A stretch of DNA of 32,589 bases from Liberiplasma sp046541015 (GCA_046541015.1 JBKHEA010000017.1:1-32589), one strand, 5' to 3'. Positions 16,653 through 25,029 are shown, counted from the stretch's first letter. The notes: generated from the sequence alone by a model not told the origin. Made by a program: numbers and translations.

Positions 16653-18887
16653 TTAAGATAGTGGTAAATAAGGATTATCAAATAATATTAGTTCAACGAA
16701 ATGAGGGTGATCGATAAAAGGATTACGGTTATTTTGATAACTATAAATAATATCATTACGGTGACTTTCAAATGCATCCACAGGGTCAGCATAATGCCAG
16801 TGGATGATTGCGCTAAATTTTCCTAATTTAGCCCCTTCTAGGGTGTAGTTAGTTTCAGGATCATTTTCTAAGATTTCATTAATAAGTTCTAATTCAGGAT
16901 ACATCGTAATCATATACATCAAAATTCTAAAGACATCGCCTTCATCATCACTACCTGGATAAAAACTAAGACTCGTTACGTCACTTTCTATATCAAAAAA
17001 ACGGTTTGAACGACTTGAATTAATACTTGGGACAATCGCTCTTAAGTTATGCAAGTCACTTGCGATATTACGCTGACTTTCTGTCACTCGCGTGACGCCT
17101 AAACGTGAATTGGGCCAGACATGTTCACGGTGCCAACTTGTTGAATCCCAAGTTCTATTCACTGAATCTCTTGAGTAAATCGTTAACACTTTTGTATCAT
17201 CATCTGGGTCAACATCGCTTTCAGCTAAAATCGTTTTCGCTTCTTCATAACTTCTTCTAGTTACATCACGGTTTATTAAAACCCTTAAAGCTTCTAATAA
17301 GTCTTCACCGTATAAGCCTTCTAAGCCATCATAATACCCGGTATAATCAATATCCATAACGCTTGCATCTTTTAAAACTACAATAGTAACTGATTCACTA
17401 GCATAATTGCCTTCAGAATCTAAAAAATAAAACGTAATCGGATATTCCCCTAAAACACTTGTATTAACTTCTCCATAAACTTCACAGTTAAATTCACCTA
17501 GTGTTTCATCAACGGCAACACAACTATTTGCATTAAAGGGTTCGTTATAACTTACAAATTCACTAAATGTATCATCAAACTCTAAGGTTACTTTGGTTGA
17601 ATTATAAGGGAAAGTGATTGATACACTTGGCGCTATAATAAGCGGAAGATTCGGTGTTTCATAAAGTTCTTCAAATAAAGCAATCGAATCGATATTAATA
17701 CGTGAAGCACTACCGACAAAACGGATATAATAATCCTCTGGATTTTCAAAATCGATTGTGTAAGGACTTAATGTATGCGTTAAAAAAATCGTATCGACTA
17801 ATGTCCAATCGGTTTTATCCGTACTTACATAAACCGATAAATCATCAAGTGCATCATCCCCATAAATCGCAGCTTTAAAGGTGATGCGATTAAGATTACT
17901 TGCCTTAAATTCACTTTGAAGAAGACTTTCATCCGATTGATTTAACCTGACCGCACGTGCTTCTTCAAAGCGGTCATTGTCAAGTGCCCCTAATAAGGCA
18001 TCTTTTAATAGCCAAGACTTTTCATTTGTAGTAACTGTGTCTTCTGCGTAGCTTGATTTAGTAACATCATCAAAGCCAGTAAAATATGTTTGTCTAGGTG
18101 CTAGTAATGCATGATAGGTACTAACAATTACCATTGAATCTTCTGGAGTAAACGTATAAAGTGCATCAGTTGAAATGATGGTTTCATCTAAAAAATCAAG
18201 ATAGTGTTTAAAGGTATAAGCGCTATTTTCTTCACTCATTAAAGTGACCATCTCTCCTTTTTTAACCGTGACTATATCACGGTGTAAAGTATCTTCACCT
18301 AATTGTTTACTAATGTTTGTATAAATATATAAATGATATTCATCGCTTGGACTATAGATTGCTTCAATATTTTTATTGCGATAAACTGACGTTGTATATT
18401 GATTTTCAAACGTTAAAATCTCTAAGGTATCTAAATCTAAGAAATGTTCAAAATCATAGCCTTCAACGTCATCAGCTGTAATAGTTACAGTACTTAATTC
18501 AAGTAAAGGATTTTCTTGATTTAAGTGGACGCTATTTAAGTCATAGTTATCACGAACATTAAAATTAAAACTTTCTAAAAGATTAAACGTTGCTTGAATG
18601 GTCATAGAGTCAGTTGGGGTAAATGTATAAGGGTTTTGAGTTGAAATAGGTTCTAAGGTTTCAGCATTAACCCATTCTTTAAAGCTATACCCTGATTGTG
18701 GGGTTGTGCTAACTGTAACACTTTCTCCTAAAGTAAGCGTGATGGTTTCATCACCACTTTCTCCCCCTTCACTAAGTATAACGGTTACCGTAATCGTTTC
18801 TTCTTCTAAAAAACTTTCTATAAACGTACACCCTGAAAGAGATAAAATAACCAAACCTACTAACAGCAAATTCACTAGTTTTTTCAT
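16653..18887 (-). CDS. Lipid-anchored endonuclease I with InlB-like repeats (third copy, divergent)
   Basis: I chose the ATG at 18887, not the one at 18896, because the latter lies in the ribosome site AAGGAT (18895-18900). The signal then ends in LSGC with Cys20. Three InlB-like repeats (about 25-95, 97-170, 175-255) precede a galactose-binding-like module (258-405), an Ig-like domain (420-505) and the nuclease (about 515-742). The motif is SWHREHVWPNS with H589 as predicted general base, then DLHNL, and it ends NRNPFIDHP. Repeats two and three match repeats four and five of the protein at 3107 (both contain DLDTLEIL after YDFEHF), while the nuclease domain is the most diverged of the three. 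That mix points to module exchange. Confidence 0.9.
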   Translation of the reverse strand: MKKLVNLLLVGLVILSLSGCTFIESFLEEETITVTVILSEGGESGDETITLTLGESVTVSTTPQSGYSFKEWVNAETLEPISTQNPYTFTPTDSMTIQATFNLLESFNFNVRDNYDLNSVHLNQENPLLELSTVTITADDVEGYDFEHFLDLDTLEILTFENQYTTSVYRNKNIEAIYSPSDEYHLYIYTNISKQLGEDTLHRDIVTVKKGEMVTLMSEENSAYTFKHYLDFLDETIISTDALYTFTPEDSMVIVSTYHALLAPRQTYFTGFDDVTKSSYAEDTVTTNEKSWLLKDALLGALDNDRFEEARAVRLNQSDESLLQSEFKASNLNRITFKAAIYGDDALDDLSVYVSTDKTDWTLVDTIFLTHTLSPYTIDFENPEDYYIRFVGSASRINIDSIALFEELYETPNLPLIIAPSVSITFPYNSTKVTLEFDDTFSEFVSYNEPFNANSCVAVDETLGEFNCEVYGEVNTSVLGEYPITFYFLDSEGNYASESVTIVVLKDASVMDIDYTGYYDGLEGLYGEDLLEALRVLINRDVTRRSYEEAKTILAESDVDPDDDTKVLTIYSRDSVNRTWDSTSWHREHVWPNSRLGVTRVTESQRNIASDLHNLRAIVPSINSSRSNRFFDIESDVTSLSFYPGSDDEGDVFRILMYMITMYPELELINEILENDPETNYTLEGAKLGKFSAIIHWHYADPVDAFESHRNDIIYSYQNNRNPFIDHPHFVELILFDNPYLPLS

Positions 18888-18916
18888 GGGACACATCCTT
18901 TACCTTTATGGATTAT

Positions 18917-19294
18917 TTAATTAAGCTTTGGTTTCATTAAATGCTTGCCTTTATAATCAATAATACCGCCAATATCAATACAATCATAGCCTAAAAAATC
19001 AAGGGCTTTTTTTAATGCTTGTGTACGATTTCCACTATTACAGATTAATACTTGTGTTTTATCTGAATCAAAATGTTTTTTAAAGGCTTCGATATCGTTA
19101 AAAGCCCAATCCTTAAAAGTATAATCTATTGGATAAAATGCTTCGCCTGCCTTTAAAAGAGAATAAAACGGTAAAATCTTAAAGCCTTCAATCATCCCAC
19201 TTGTAACACATTCAGAGATTTCTCTAATATCAATGAATTCATAATTATCATCATCTAAAAAAAGATCAATGGTTGTTAAGGTTGGTTTACTCAA
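18917..19294 (-). CDS. Rhodanese-like domain protein
   Basis: A 125-residue single rhodanese domain. FIDIRE at 20-25 is the conserved front motif, and the active loop is CNSGNRT with the sulfur-accepting cysteine C85, so it is probably active. GYDCIDIGGI near the end is typical. Rhodaneses move sulfane sulfur or act as persulfide carriers. Its start overlaps the end of the carotenoid desaturase gene by 8 bases, so the two are translationally coupled; why a rhodanese would be coupled to carotenoid synthesis is unclear. An unrelated stress role is possible. Confidence 0.88.
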   Translation of the reverse strand: MSKPTLTTIDLFLDDDNYEFIDIREISECVTSGMIEGFKILPFYSLLKAGEAFYPIDYTFKDWAFNDIEAFKKHFDSDKTQVLICNSGNRTQALKKALDFLGYDCIDIGGIIDYKGKHLMKPKLN

Positions 19295-20774
19295 AGTCTT
19301 TTTTCACCTCCTGATGCACAAGTTTTCCACTTGTAATCGCGATAGGAACCCCAGCCCCTGGATGGACGCTGCTTCCTGCGAAATAAAGGTTTTTAGCATA
19401 AGGATAAACGTTTTTTGGACGATAATAATTGCTTTGAAATAAGGTTGGCGCAAGCCCAAATGTTGCGCCATACATGGCATTAAGTTCATCACTAAAACGG
19501 TTTGGTGTCATAATTTCTAAGTAATCAATTTGTGTTCTAATATCTTCTAATCCTTTGATTTTTTCTAACTTATCAAAGATTTTTTCTTTGTACTGATTGG
19601 TAACGGATTCATCCCATGATAGTTCGCTTGTTTTAAGTTCAGGTACTGGCACTAAAACATAAAGGTTTTCTTTTCCAACAGGTGCAACACTTTCATCAAT
19701 TTGACTTGGACTATATATATAAAAGGCTGGATCACTTGGTAAATGACCTGTGAATATTTCTTTTAAGTTTTGATCAAAATCACTACCAAAATATAAGTTG
19801 TGAACATTGAGTTCTTTAACTTTTTTGTTTAGACCGATATATAATATCATCACACTACAAGAATACGCCATTTTACTAATTTTTTTCTCGGTGTATTTCC
19901 CTTTGACTTTAGAATCTTTAACTAAGTGATTCATCGCCCAAGGAAAGTCTGCGTTACAAATAACTAAATCACTTTTGATGATTTTTCCGTTAGAGCGTAT
20001 TCCATAAGCGGTTTTATTTTCAAAAAGAATTTCTTCAACGGTTTCGTTGGTCTTAATAACCCCACCAAGTTCTAAAAAGCGTTTTTCTAACGCTTTTGCA
20101 TAACTATACATTCCACCTTTAGCATAGCTTACCCCATAAAGGGTTTCAATCATTGGAATGATTGTGTAAATGGAAGGGCCCTTTTTAGGGGAAATTCCGA
20201 TATATAACGTTTGAAACGATAACATATTTTGAATCTTTTCATCTTTAACAAACTTACTTATCGTATGATGAGCACTATCAAATGTCTTTAGTTTTAAAGC
20301 TTGTCTTAAGGTTTTTAGATTATAAAAATCACTAGGTTTTCTAAAACTTCTTTCAATAAAATGTTCTTTCGCTACTAAATATTTTTTGTACGTATGGTTG
20401 AGATAATCTAAATACTCACTTGCAGTTTTATAAGAACGTTTTTCTAAATCTTCTATGAGTCTTGGTAAATCATTGTGGGCATGGATGGTTTCTCCATCAG
20501 AAAACGTTACTTGATACATTGGGTCTAGTTGTTTAAACTCAATATAATCTTCTGGATTTACATTGGTATAGGCTAAATTTTCTTTATAGATGTCATGCAT
20601 CATAACAATCGTTGGTCCTAAATCAAAGGTATACCCTTTTGCCTTTATTTGATTCATTTTACCACCTACGCGTGGTCCTTTTTCGTAAATTGTAACGTGG
20701 TATCCATCATACTGTAATCTTAATGCGGCAGTTAGTCCGGCGATCCCTGCGCCAATAACACTAATTTCTTTCAC
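19287..20774 (-). CDS. crtI: Phytoene / diapophytoene desaturase-like FAD oxidoreductase (CrtI/CrtN family)
   Basis: I chose the GTG at 20774 over the GTG at 20783, because AAAGGGTGAT ends just before it. The N-terminal FAD-binding motif is GAGIAG (G8, G10, G13) followed by VTIYEK and GGKMN, and the C-terminus holds YFAGSSVHPGAGVP, both hallmarks of CrtI-type enzymes. The family desaturates phytoene (C40) or diapophytoene (C30) to coloured carotenoids; which of these, and how many steps, cannot be read from the sequence. It is divergent from phytoene synthase. The start context contains an extended -10 (20801-20809). Length of 495 residues is normal. Confidence 0.9.
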   Translation of the reverse strand: MKEISVIGAGIAGLTAALRLQYDGYHVTIYEKGPRVGGKMNQIKAKGYTFDLGPTIVMMHDIYKENLAYTNVNPEDYIEFKQLDPMYQVTFSDGETIHAHNDLPRLIEDLEKRSYKTASEYLDYLNHTYKKYLVAKEHFIERSFRKPSDFYNLKTLRQALKLKTFDSAHHTISKFVKDEKIQNMLSFQTLYIGISPKKGPSIYTIIPMIETLYGVSYAKGGMYSYAKALEKRFLELGGVIKTNETVEEILFENKTAYGIRSNGKIIKSDLVICNADFPWAMNHLVKDSKVKGKYTEKKISKMAYSCSVMILYIGLNKKVKELNVHNLYFGSDFDQNLKEIFTGHLPSDPAFYIYSPSQIDESVAPVGKENLYVLVPVPELKTSELSWDESVTNQYKEKIFDKLEKIKGLEDIRTQIDYLEIMTPNRFSDELNAMYGATFGLAPTLFQSNYYRPKNVYPYAKNLYFAGSSVHPGAGVPIAITSGKLVHQEVKKDFE

Positions 20775-20800
20775 TGTAATCACCCTTTCTTGTCATATAA

Positions 20801-20809
20801 ATTATATCA
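20801..20809 (-). promoter_or_regulatory. Extended -10 promoter of the desaturase gene
   Basis: On the minus strand TGATATAAT, a full extended -10, about 26 bases before the GTG start. No clear -35 is needed for such promoters and none is seen. Confidence 0.65.
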
Positions 20810-20852
20810 CGAATCCGAGTAACCCTATAAAAAAAACTTTCACGAAAAACAT

Positions 20853-20864
20853 CTATAATTATAG
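20853..20864. promoter_or_regulatory. Palindrome between the divergent carotenoid promoters
   Basis: CTATAATTATAG is a perfect 12-base palindrome lying between the two divergent carotenoid promoters. It could be an operator for a shared regulator. It also contains a TATAAT on each strand, so it may just be promoter-like sequence. Confidence 0.35.
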
Positions 20865-20872
20865 TATCCGCG

Positions 20873-20901
20873 TTTACAAAATTCCATAAATTCGATATAA
20901 T
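20873..20901 (+). promoter_or_regulatory. Sigma-A promoter of the phytoene synthase operon
   Basis: TTTACA (20873-20878), a 17-base spacer and TATAAT (20896-20901), 29 bases before the ATG. A TGAGG (20918-20922) serves as ribosome site. Confidence 0.8.
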
Positions 20902-20930
20902 CAAAGTGAAATAGAAATGAGGCTTTTTTT

Positions 20931-21785
20931 ATGGATAAATATCTTTATTGTGAAAATATAATAAAAGAAAGTAGTCAAAGTTTTTATAAAGCGTTTAGCC
21001 AGCTAAGTAGCGATAAGGCAAACGCTGTTTATGCGGTTTATGCATTTTGTCGTACCGCAGATGATGCGGTAGATATTGATGGAGATATCGAAAAAATAAA
21101 CACGTTAAAAAGACACGTAAAAAGTACCTTTGAAGGGGATCATCCAGACGATTTAATGTTTGAAGCCTTAAGCGATACCTTTAAGCGTTATCCAACAACG
21201 ATTGCACCCTATTTAGATTTATTAGACGGGATGCGTGATGATTACTATCAAAAAGAGATTGTAACTGAAAAAGATTTTGATGAATACTGTTATAAAGCTG
21301 CAAGCACGGTTGGATTAATGCTTCTACCGATAATCGCTAGCAAACAATATAAAAATGAATCAAAAACCTTAAAAGCCGTTGCGATTGAACTTGGTAAAGC
21401 CATGCAAATTACTAACATTTTAAGAGATGTGCGCGAAGACTTTATGAAAGATCGCATCTATTTTCCTAAAGAGATTATGGATCAGTTTGGTATTAATATT
21501 GAAATATTAAGAACTGGGCTTATTACGCCTGAATGGCGTAATTTAATGACCTATTATATTGATATGGCTAAAAAGAAATACCAAGTTTTTTATGAACATG
21601 TAGAACTTTTTGATAAAGATGCACGCTTTCCTACCTTTTTAGCTGCTAAATTTTATGAAGGCATCTTAGATCAAATTCAAAAGCACGATTATTCTAATTT
21701 AAATAAAAGGCATTATACAAGCAAATTCAAAAAACTTATGATAATCTTTAAATCAAAAAGGCTGTTTAAGAAAAGAGGCTGGTAA
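20931..21785 (+). CDS. crtB: Phytoene / squalene synthase family (CrtB/CrtM)
   Basis: Head-to-head prenyl synthase that joins two C20 (or C15) prenyl diphosphates. Both aspartate-rich motifs are present: DDAVD at 44-48 in CRTADDAVD, and DVRED at 166-170, which bind the magnesium-diphosphate. The SSQSFYKAF start is typical, and the length of 284 residues matches the family. The product, phytoene or diapophytoene, cannot be told from sequence alone. It is the first gene of a plus-strand operon, with the next gene starting 2 bases after its stop, and is divergent from the desaturase. Confidence 0.92.
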   Translation: MDKYLYCENIIKESSQSFYKAFSQLSSDKANAVYAVYAFCRTADDAVDIDGDIEKINTLKRHVKSTFEGDHPDDLMFEALSDTFKRYPTTIAPYLDLLDGMRDDYYQKEIVTEKDFDEYCYKAASTVGLMLLPIIASKQYKNESKTLKAVAIELGKAMQITNILRDVREDFMKDRIYFPKEIMDQFGINIEILRTGLITPEWRNLMTYYIDMAKKKYQVFYEHVELFDKDARFPTFLAAKFYEGILDQIQKHDYSNLNKRHYTSKFKKLMIIFKSKRLFKKRGW

Positions 21786-21787
21786 CA

Positions 21788-22417
21788 TTGGTTGAATTAC
21801 TCTTAGCCTATGGCTTTGTGTTTTTAGTAATAGGCATGGCTAGTTTACTTGATAAACTTGGCTTTTTAAATGATGAAGGCAGTCGTAAGTTTATCCATAT
21901 CGGGGTTTCTAACTGGTGGTTGGTTGCGATGGTCTTATTTGAACCAAGCACGTATTATTTAGCGGTTATCCCGCCCTTTACCTTCATCGTATTAAACTAT
22001 TTAAGTTACCGCTTTGATCTCATTCAATCGATGGAGCGAAAAGAAAAAAGTCTGAGTGATTTAGGGACAGTGTATTACGCGATTAGTTTATTTATCATCA
22101 CGTTCTTTGCGTTTTATTATGATCACTTACAAATTGGTGCATTAGCAATTTTATCGATGGGTTATGGTGATGGCTTAGGCGCTATAGTTGGGAAACACTT
22201 TAATAGTAAAAAACTTTATGGTCATAAAAGTCTCTTAGGATCTCTAACCATGTTTATAAGTACATTCATTATTGGTATACTTTTATTTCCTTCAAGTATA
22301 GTCATCGTTATTTTTATCAGTATTATCGCAACCCTTATTGAGTTATTTACCCCTAAAGGGCTTGATAATTTAAGTGTGCCATTACTAATTTTCTTCTTAG
22401 GGTTACTTTTATTATGA
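21788..22417 (+). CDS. Phytol/dolichol kinase-like membrane protein (VTE5/SEC59-related)
   Basis: A 209-residue protein with about seven hydrophobic segments in the CTP-dependent polyprenol/phytol kinase group (also related to CdsA). Visible motifs are RKFIHIGVSNWW, LGTVYYAIS, MGYGDGLGAIVGKHF and ELFTPKGLDNLSVP, which match the SEC59/VTE5 pattern. Known members phosphorylate an isoprenoid alcohol to the monophosphate using CTP. The start is a TTG, 2 bases after the phytoene synthase stop, with GAGG nine bases upstream. The neighbour overlaps by 4 bases (ATGA). A role in phosphatidate or other lipid activation is the main alternative. Confidence 0.7.
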   Translation: MVELLLAYGFVFLVIGMASLLDKLGFLNDEGSRKFIHIGVSNWWLVAMVLFEPSTYYLAVIPPFTFIVLNYLSYRFDLIQSMERKEKSLSDLGTVYYAISLFIITFFAFYYDHLQIGALAILSMGYGDGLGAIVGKHFNSKKLYGHKSLLGSLTMFISTFIIGILLFPSSIVIVIFISIIATLIELFTPKGLDNLSVPLLIFFLGLLLL

Positions 22418-23157
22418 CCGGTTTTTTAATCGGTTTTTTATTGAGCGCATTCATTGGGGTAGTGGCGTATCAAAAAAAATCGTTAAGTGAATCAGGGGTT
22501 ATCGCCGCAATGGTCATTGGTACATTATTTTATGGCTTTTCAGGATGGGAAAGTTATCTCATTTTAATGGTCTTTTTTGTACTGAGTTCATTTATTTCTA
22601 AGTTTAATCCTGACCGTATTTCTTCTAGGAGAAATTATATCCAAGTATTATCGAATGCGCTCGTATCACTCTTTTTTGCGTTTTTATATTATCTAACAAA
22701 CCAAATGAGTTATTTAGTTATAAGTATCGCTAGTATTGCGATTAGCGCAAGTGATACCTGGAGTAGCGAAATCGGTAGATTATCTAAAAATGAACCACGT
22801 CACATTTTCACTTTTAAACCAATTAACCGTGGCTTAAGTGGTGGGGTAAGCTTACTTGGGTTTTTAGCAAGTTTACTTGCAAGTGGTGTATTTTCTTTAT
22901 TAACCCTACTTGTTTCACGTAATCCAAACCATATCATCGGGGTATTTTTAGCCGCTTTTGTTGGAAGCATTGTTGATAGTATGCTTGGGAGTGTTCAAGT
23001 TAAATATAAAGAATTATCTACTGGCTTAATCACTGAAAAACAAGCGGCGCATACGGTTTATTATTCTGGATTTACATGGTTATCAAATAACTTAGTGAAT
23101 TTTAGTGCCAATATGATTACAAGCATCCTTTTACTAGTTTTTTTATTAGCTCAATAA
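22414..23157 (+). CDS. DUF92/TMEM19 membrane protein, VTE6-like (prenyl-phosphate kinase)
   Basis: A 247-residue integral membrane protein of the DUF92 family. The conserved region is SIAISASDTWSSEIGRLSKN, followed by KPINRGLSGGVSLLGFLAS and AFVGSIVDSMLGSVQVKY. The plant member VTE6 converts phytyl phosphate to the diphosphate, after VTE5 makes the monophosphate. Here a VTE5-like gene lies directly upstream with a 4-base overlap, and phytoene synthase comes before that. The pair thus matches a two-step prenol to prenyl-diphosphate salvage route. The substrate is inferred from order only. A terminator follows at once. Confidence 0.75.
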   Translation: MTGFLIGFLLSAFIGVVAYQKKSLSESGVIAAMVIGTLFYGFSGWESYLILMVFFVLSSFISKFNPDRISSRRNYIQVLSNALVSLFFAFLYYLTNQMSYLVISIASIAISASDTWSSEIGRLSKNEPRHIFTFKPINRGLSGGVSLLGFLASLLASGVFSLLTLLVSRNPNHIIGVFLAAFVGSIVDSMLGSVQVKYKELSTGLITEKQAAHTVYYSGFTWLSNNLVNFSANMITSILLLVFLLAQ

Positions 23158-23183
23158 AAAAAGTGCTTCCGCACTTTTTTATT
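23157..23183. terminator. Bidirectional terminator
   Basis: AAAAAAGTGC (23157-23166) pairs with GCACTTTTTT (23171-23180) around the loop TTCC. It ends the carotenoid/kinase operon on the plus strand and the XRE gene on the minus strand. Confidence 0.92.
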
Positions 23184-23457
23184 TTTTACGTTTTGGTTTA
23201 AAGCGAATATCTAAATCACAATCTAAGGCATCAGCTATACGGTGTAAAACAGTCAAAGAAGGCATCGATTTATTATTTTCCATACGAGAAATGTTTGATT
23301 GTTTCGTATTAATTTTTTGCGCTAACATTTTTTGTGTCATATTTTTTTTATTTCTTAAATCAATAATCGTTTGAATTAAATGATACTCAAAGCCTAAATC
23401 ATTAAAATCTTTTATAAATCGTCGGTCTTTAAATAATGGGGTTTTATCTTTTTCCAA
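23179..23457 (-). CDS. XRE-family helix-turn-helix regulator
   Basis: A 92-residue protein with a HTH_3 domain at about 30-85: RNKKNMTQKMLAQKINTKQSNISRMEN, then MPSLTVLHRIADALD. Length and charge resemble HigA-type antitoxins, but no toxin gene is adjacent, so it may be a solitary regulator. The start is a TTG preceded by AGGAGG. An inverted repeat (23480-23497) overlaps its -10 box, which suggests autoregulation. Confidence 0.85.
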   Translation of the reverse strand: MEKDKTPLFKDRRFIKDFNDLGFEYHLIQTIIDLRNKKNMTQKMLAQKINTKQSNISRMENNKSMPSLTVLHRIADALDCDLDIRFKPKRKK

Positions 23458-23477
23458 AATAATCGCCTCCTAAATCT

Positions 23478-23497
23478 ATTATATCAATTTTGATATA
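23478..23497 (-). promoter_or_regulatory. -10 box with overlapping inverted-repeat operator of the XRE gene
   Basis: TATATCAA-tt-TTGATATA (23480-23497) is a perfect 8-base inverted repeat with a 2-base centre. It overlaps TATAAT (minus strand, 23478-23483). The ribosome site TAGGAGGCG follows. The layout is typical of a self-repressing HTH protein. Confidence 0.6.
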
Positions 23498-23511
23498 TAA
23501 AAAAAAGAAAT

Positions 23512-25002
23512 CTATTCATTAGATTTCTTTTTCATACCTTCTTTATCTTGATACATTGCATCTTCTGCTTCTTTATAGGCTTGGTTAAAGTGTTTGTTTA
23601 AGGTTTTTATACTGTAGCCCATCGCGATGCTTAAATGCTTATAATGGCTTGTTTCTTGTTTAAAGTCTTCGATAAATTTAACCGCAAAATGTTCATCTTT
23701 ATTAGGACAGATGATTAAAAACTCATCGCCCCCTAAACGAATTGCTTTTGCGTCATTTGGGATGGTCTTTAACATAACAGTCGCTAAATTAACTAGTAGC
23801 TCATCGCCTCGTTGATGACCAAAGTTATCATTAACATATTTTAGTTCATTCATATCGATAAAGATGAAAATCATAGGATGCATAAAAGGCTTTAATTGCG
23901 GTAAATAACTATCTAAAAAGTGACGGTTATAAAGATTGGTTAATTGATCATAATAAACAAGGGTTTTAATTCTTGCTTCGCGTTCTTTTAAGGCGTTAAT
24001 GATTTGCATGGTTGCAGAAATATCGGTTAAACGCATGACATAGCCAATCGTTTCATCGCTATGTGTAGTAACACTTGAAACTTTGATTTGATAGATTTTT
24101 TTATTGCTTTCAAAGGTATTTTCTCCCTGTAAATCATCAAAGGCAAAGCGAGGATACATCGCATTGATTTCTGTCAGTGAAACGCCTTTTAGAGGTATGT
24201 TTTTTAAAATCGCTTGCGCTTTAGGGTTAAAATCAATGACTTCAAAGAGCTGATTAAAGATGATGGTCCCGGTTTCACTTTGTAAAAATACTTGATTACG
24301 CGCAAGCGGTTTAATGCTTGTGAAATAATCATCCCTTAAAATAAACGCGATAAGCACTATTGAAAGGGGTGAGACAAGTACAACATAGTCTATTGGGAAA
24401 AAGTCTACCATTAAGACATTAAATATATGCCCAATCAGTGGAAACAATGAAACTAAAAAGAGTTTTTTTGCGGTTTGTTTTAAAAGCCCTTTACGTTTTA
24501 AATAACTACTTAAATATAACATATTCGCATAGATTATCACAAAAACTAAATAGATACTATATACGTGATAAGCCCACCCAAAATTTAAAAGCATAAAATC
24601 AAAGTTAAAATAATTGATTAAGGTATAACTACTATAATAAAAATGATGGCTATTATTGGTAAATCGCATCATCATAGTAAAAACCGGAATGATAAAAATT
24701 ACAATCATCCATTTTTTATCAATCATACGGTCATAACGGTGATATAAAGCAATCAGTAACCAAATCGCAGGTAAAAAAGGAATCGCTAAATATTGGACAT
24801 AATTCCAAAAGTATTTAAGTTCAAGCGTCCCAGCGTTTAACTCAATTAAGTACCCCAAAACATAAATTAAACTTAATGCGGTTAGTAGTCCAATTAGCTT
24901 GATAAGGGGAGAGCTTTTTGGTAAGGCATAAGTTAAGATATAAAACATTAAAATAATGGTGAGGAAAATATAGCTATTGATTAAATAAAATAATGCGCTC
25001 AT
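23512..25002 (-). CDS. Membrane diguanylate cyclase (7TM-PAS-GGDEF)
   Basis: Residues 1-225 hold about seven membrane segments of the type found at the front of sensory kinases. A PAS-like domain follows (about 240-330), then a GGDEF domain (about 345-490). The catalytic motif is intact: GGDEF at 424-428, with LTNLYNRHFLD at the front. Known GGDEF enzymes make cyclic di-GMP from two GTP. The product-inhibition site RxxD normally just before GGDEF is absent (the place reads IPND), so feedback inhibition is not expected. Ribosome site AAGGAGGG precedes the ATG. The signal sensed and the effectors are unknown; no PilZ or EAL gene is in the window. Confidence 0.88.
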   Translation of the reverse strand: MSALFYLINSYIFLTIILMFYILTYALPKSSPLIKLIGLLTALSLIYVLGYLIELNAGTLELKYFWNYVQYLAIPFLPAIWLLIALYHRYDRMIDKKWMIVIFIIPVFTMMMRFTNNSHHFYYSSYTLINYFNFDFMLLNFGWAYHVYSIYLVFVIIYANMLYLSSYLKRKGLLKQTAKKLFLVSLFPLIGHIFNVLMVDFFPIDYVVLVSPLSIVLIAFILRDDYFTSIKPLARNQVFLQSETGTIIFNQLFEVIDFNPKAQAILKNIPLKGVSLTEINAMYPRFAFDDLQGENTFESNKKIYQIKVSSVTTHSDETIGYVMRLTDISATMQIINALKEREARIKTLVYYDQLTNLYNRHFLDSYLPQLKPFMHPMIFIFIDMNELKYVNDNFGHQRGDELLVNLATVMLKTIPNDAKAIRLGGDEFLIICPNKDEHFAVKFIEDFKQETSHYKHLSIAMGYSIKTLNKHFNQAYKEAEDAMYQDKEGMKKKSNE

Positions 25003-25023
25003 GATTTTCCCTCCTTTTTCTTT

Positions 25024-25029
25024 ATTATA
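25024..25029 (-). promoter_or_regulatory. -10 element of the diguanylate cyclase gene
   Basis: TATAAT on the minus strand, about 21 bases before the ATG. No convincing -35 is seen. Confidence 0.45.

Noticed and set aside
23179..23457. Toxin-antitoxin pair
   Set aside because: The XRE protein resembles HigA, but both neighbours are unrelated (terminator and DUF92 gene; diguanylate cyclase) and no small toxin frame is seen.
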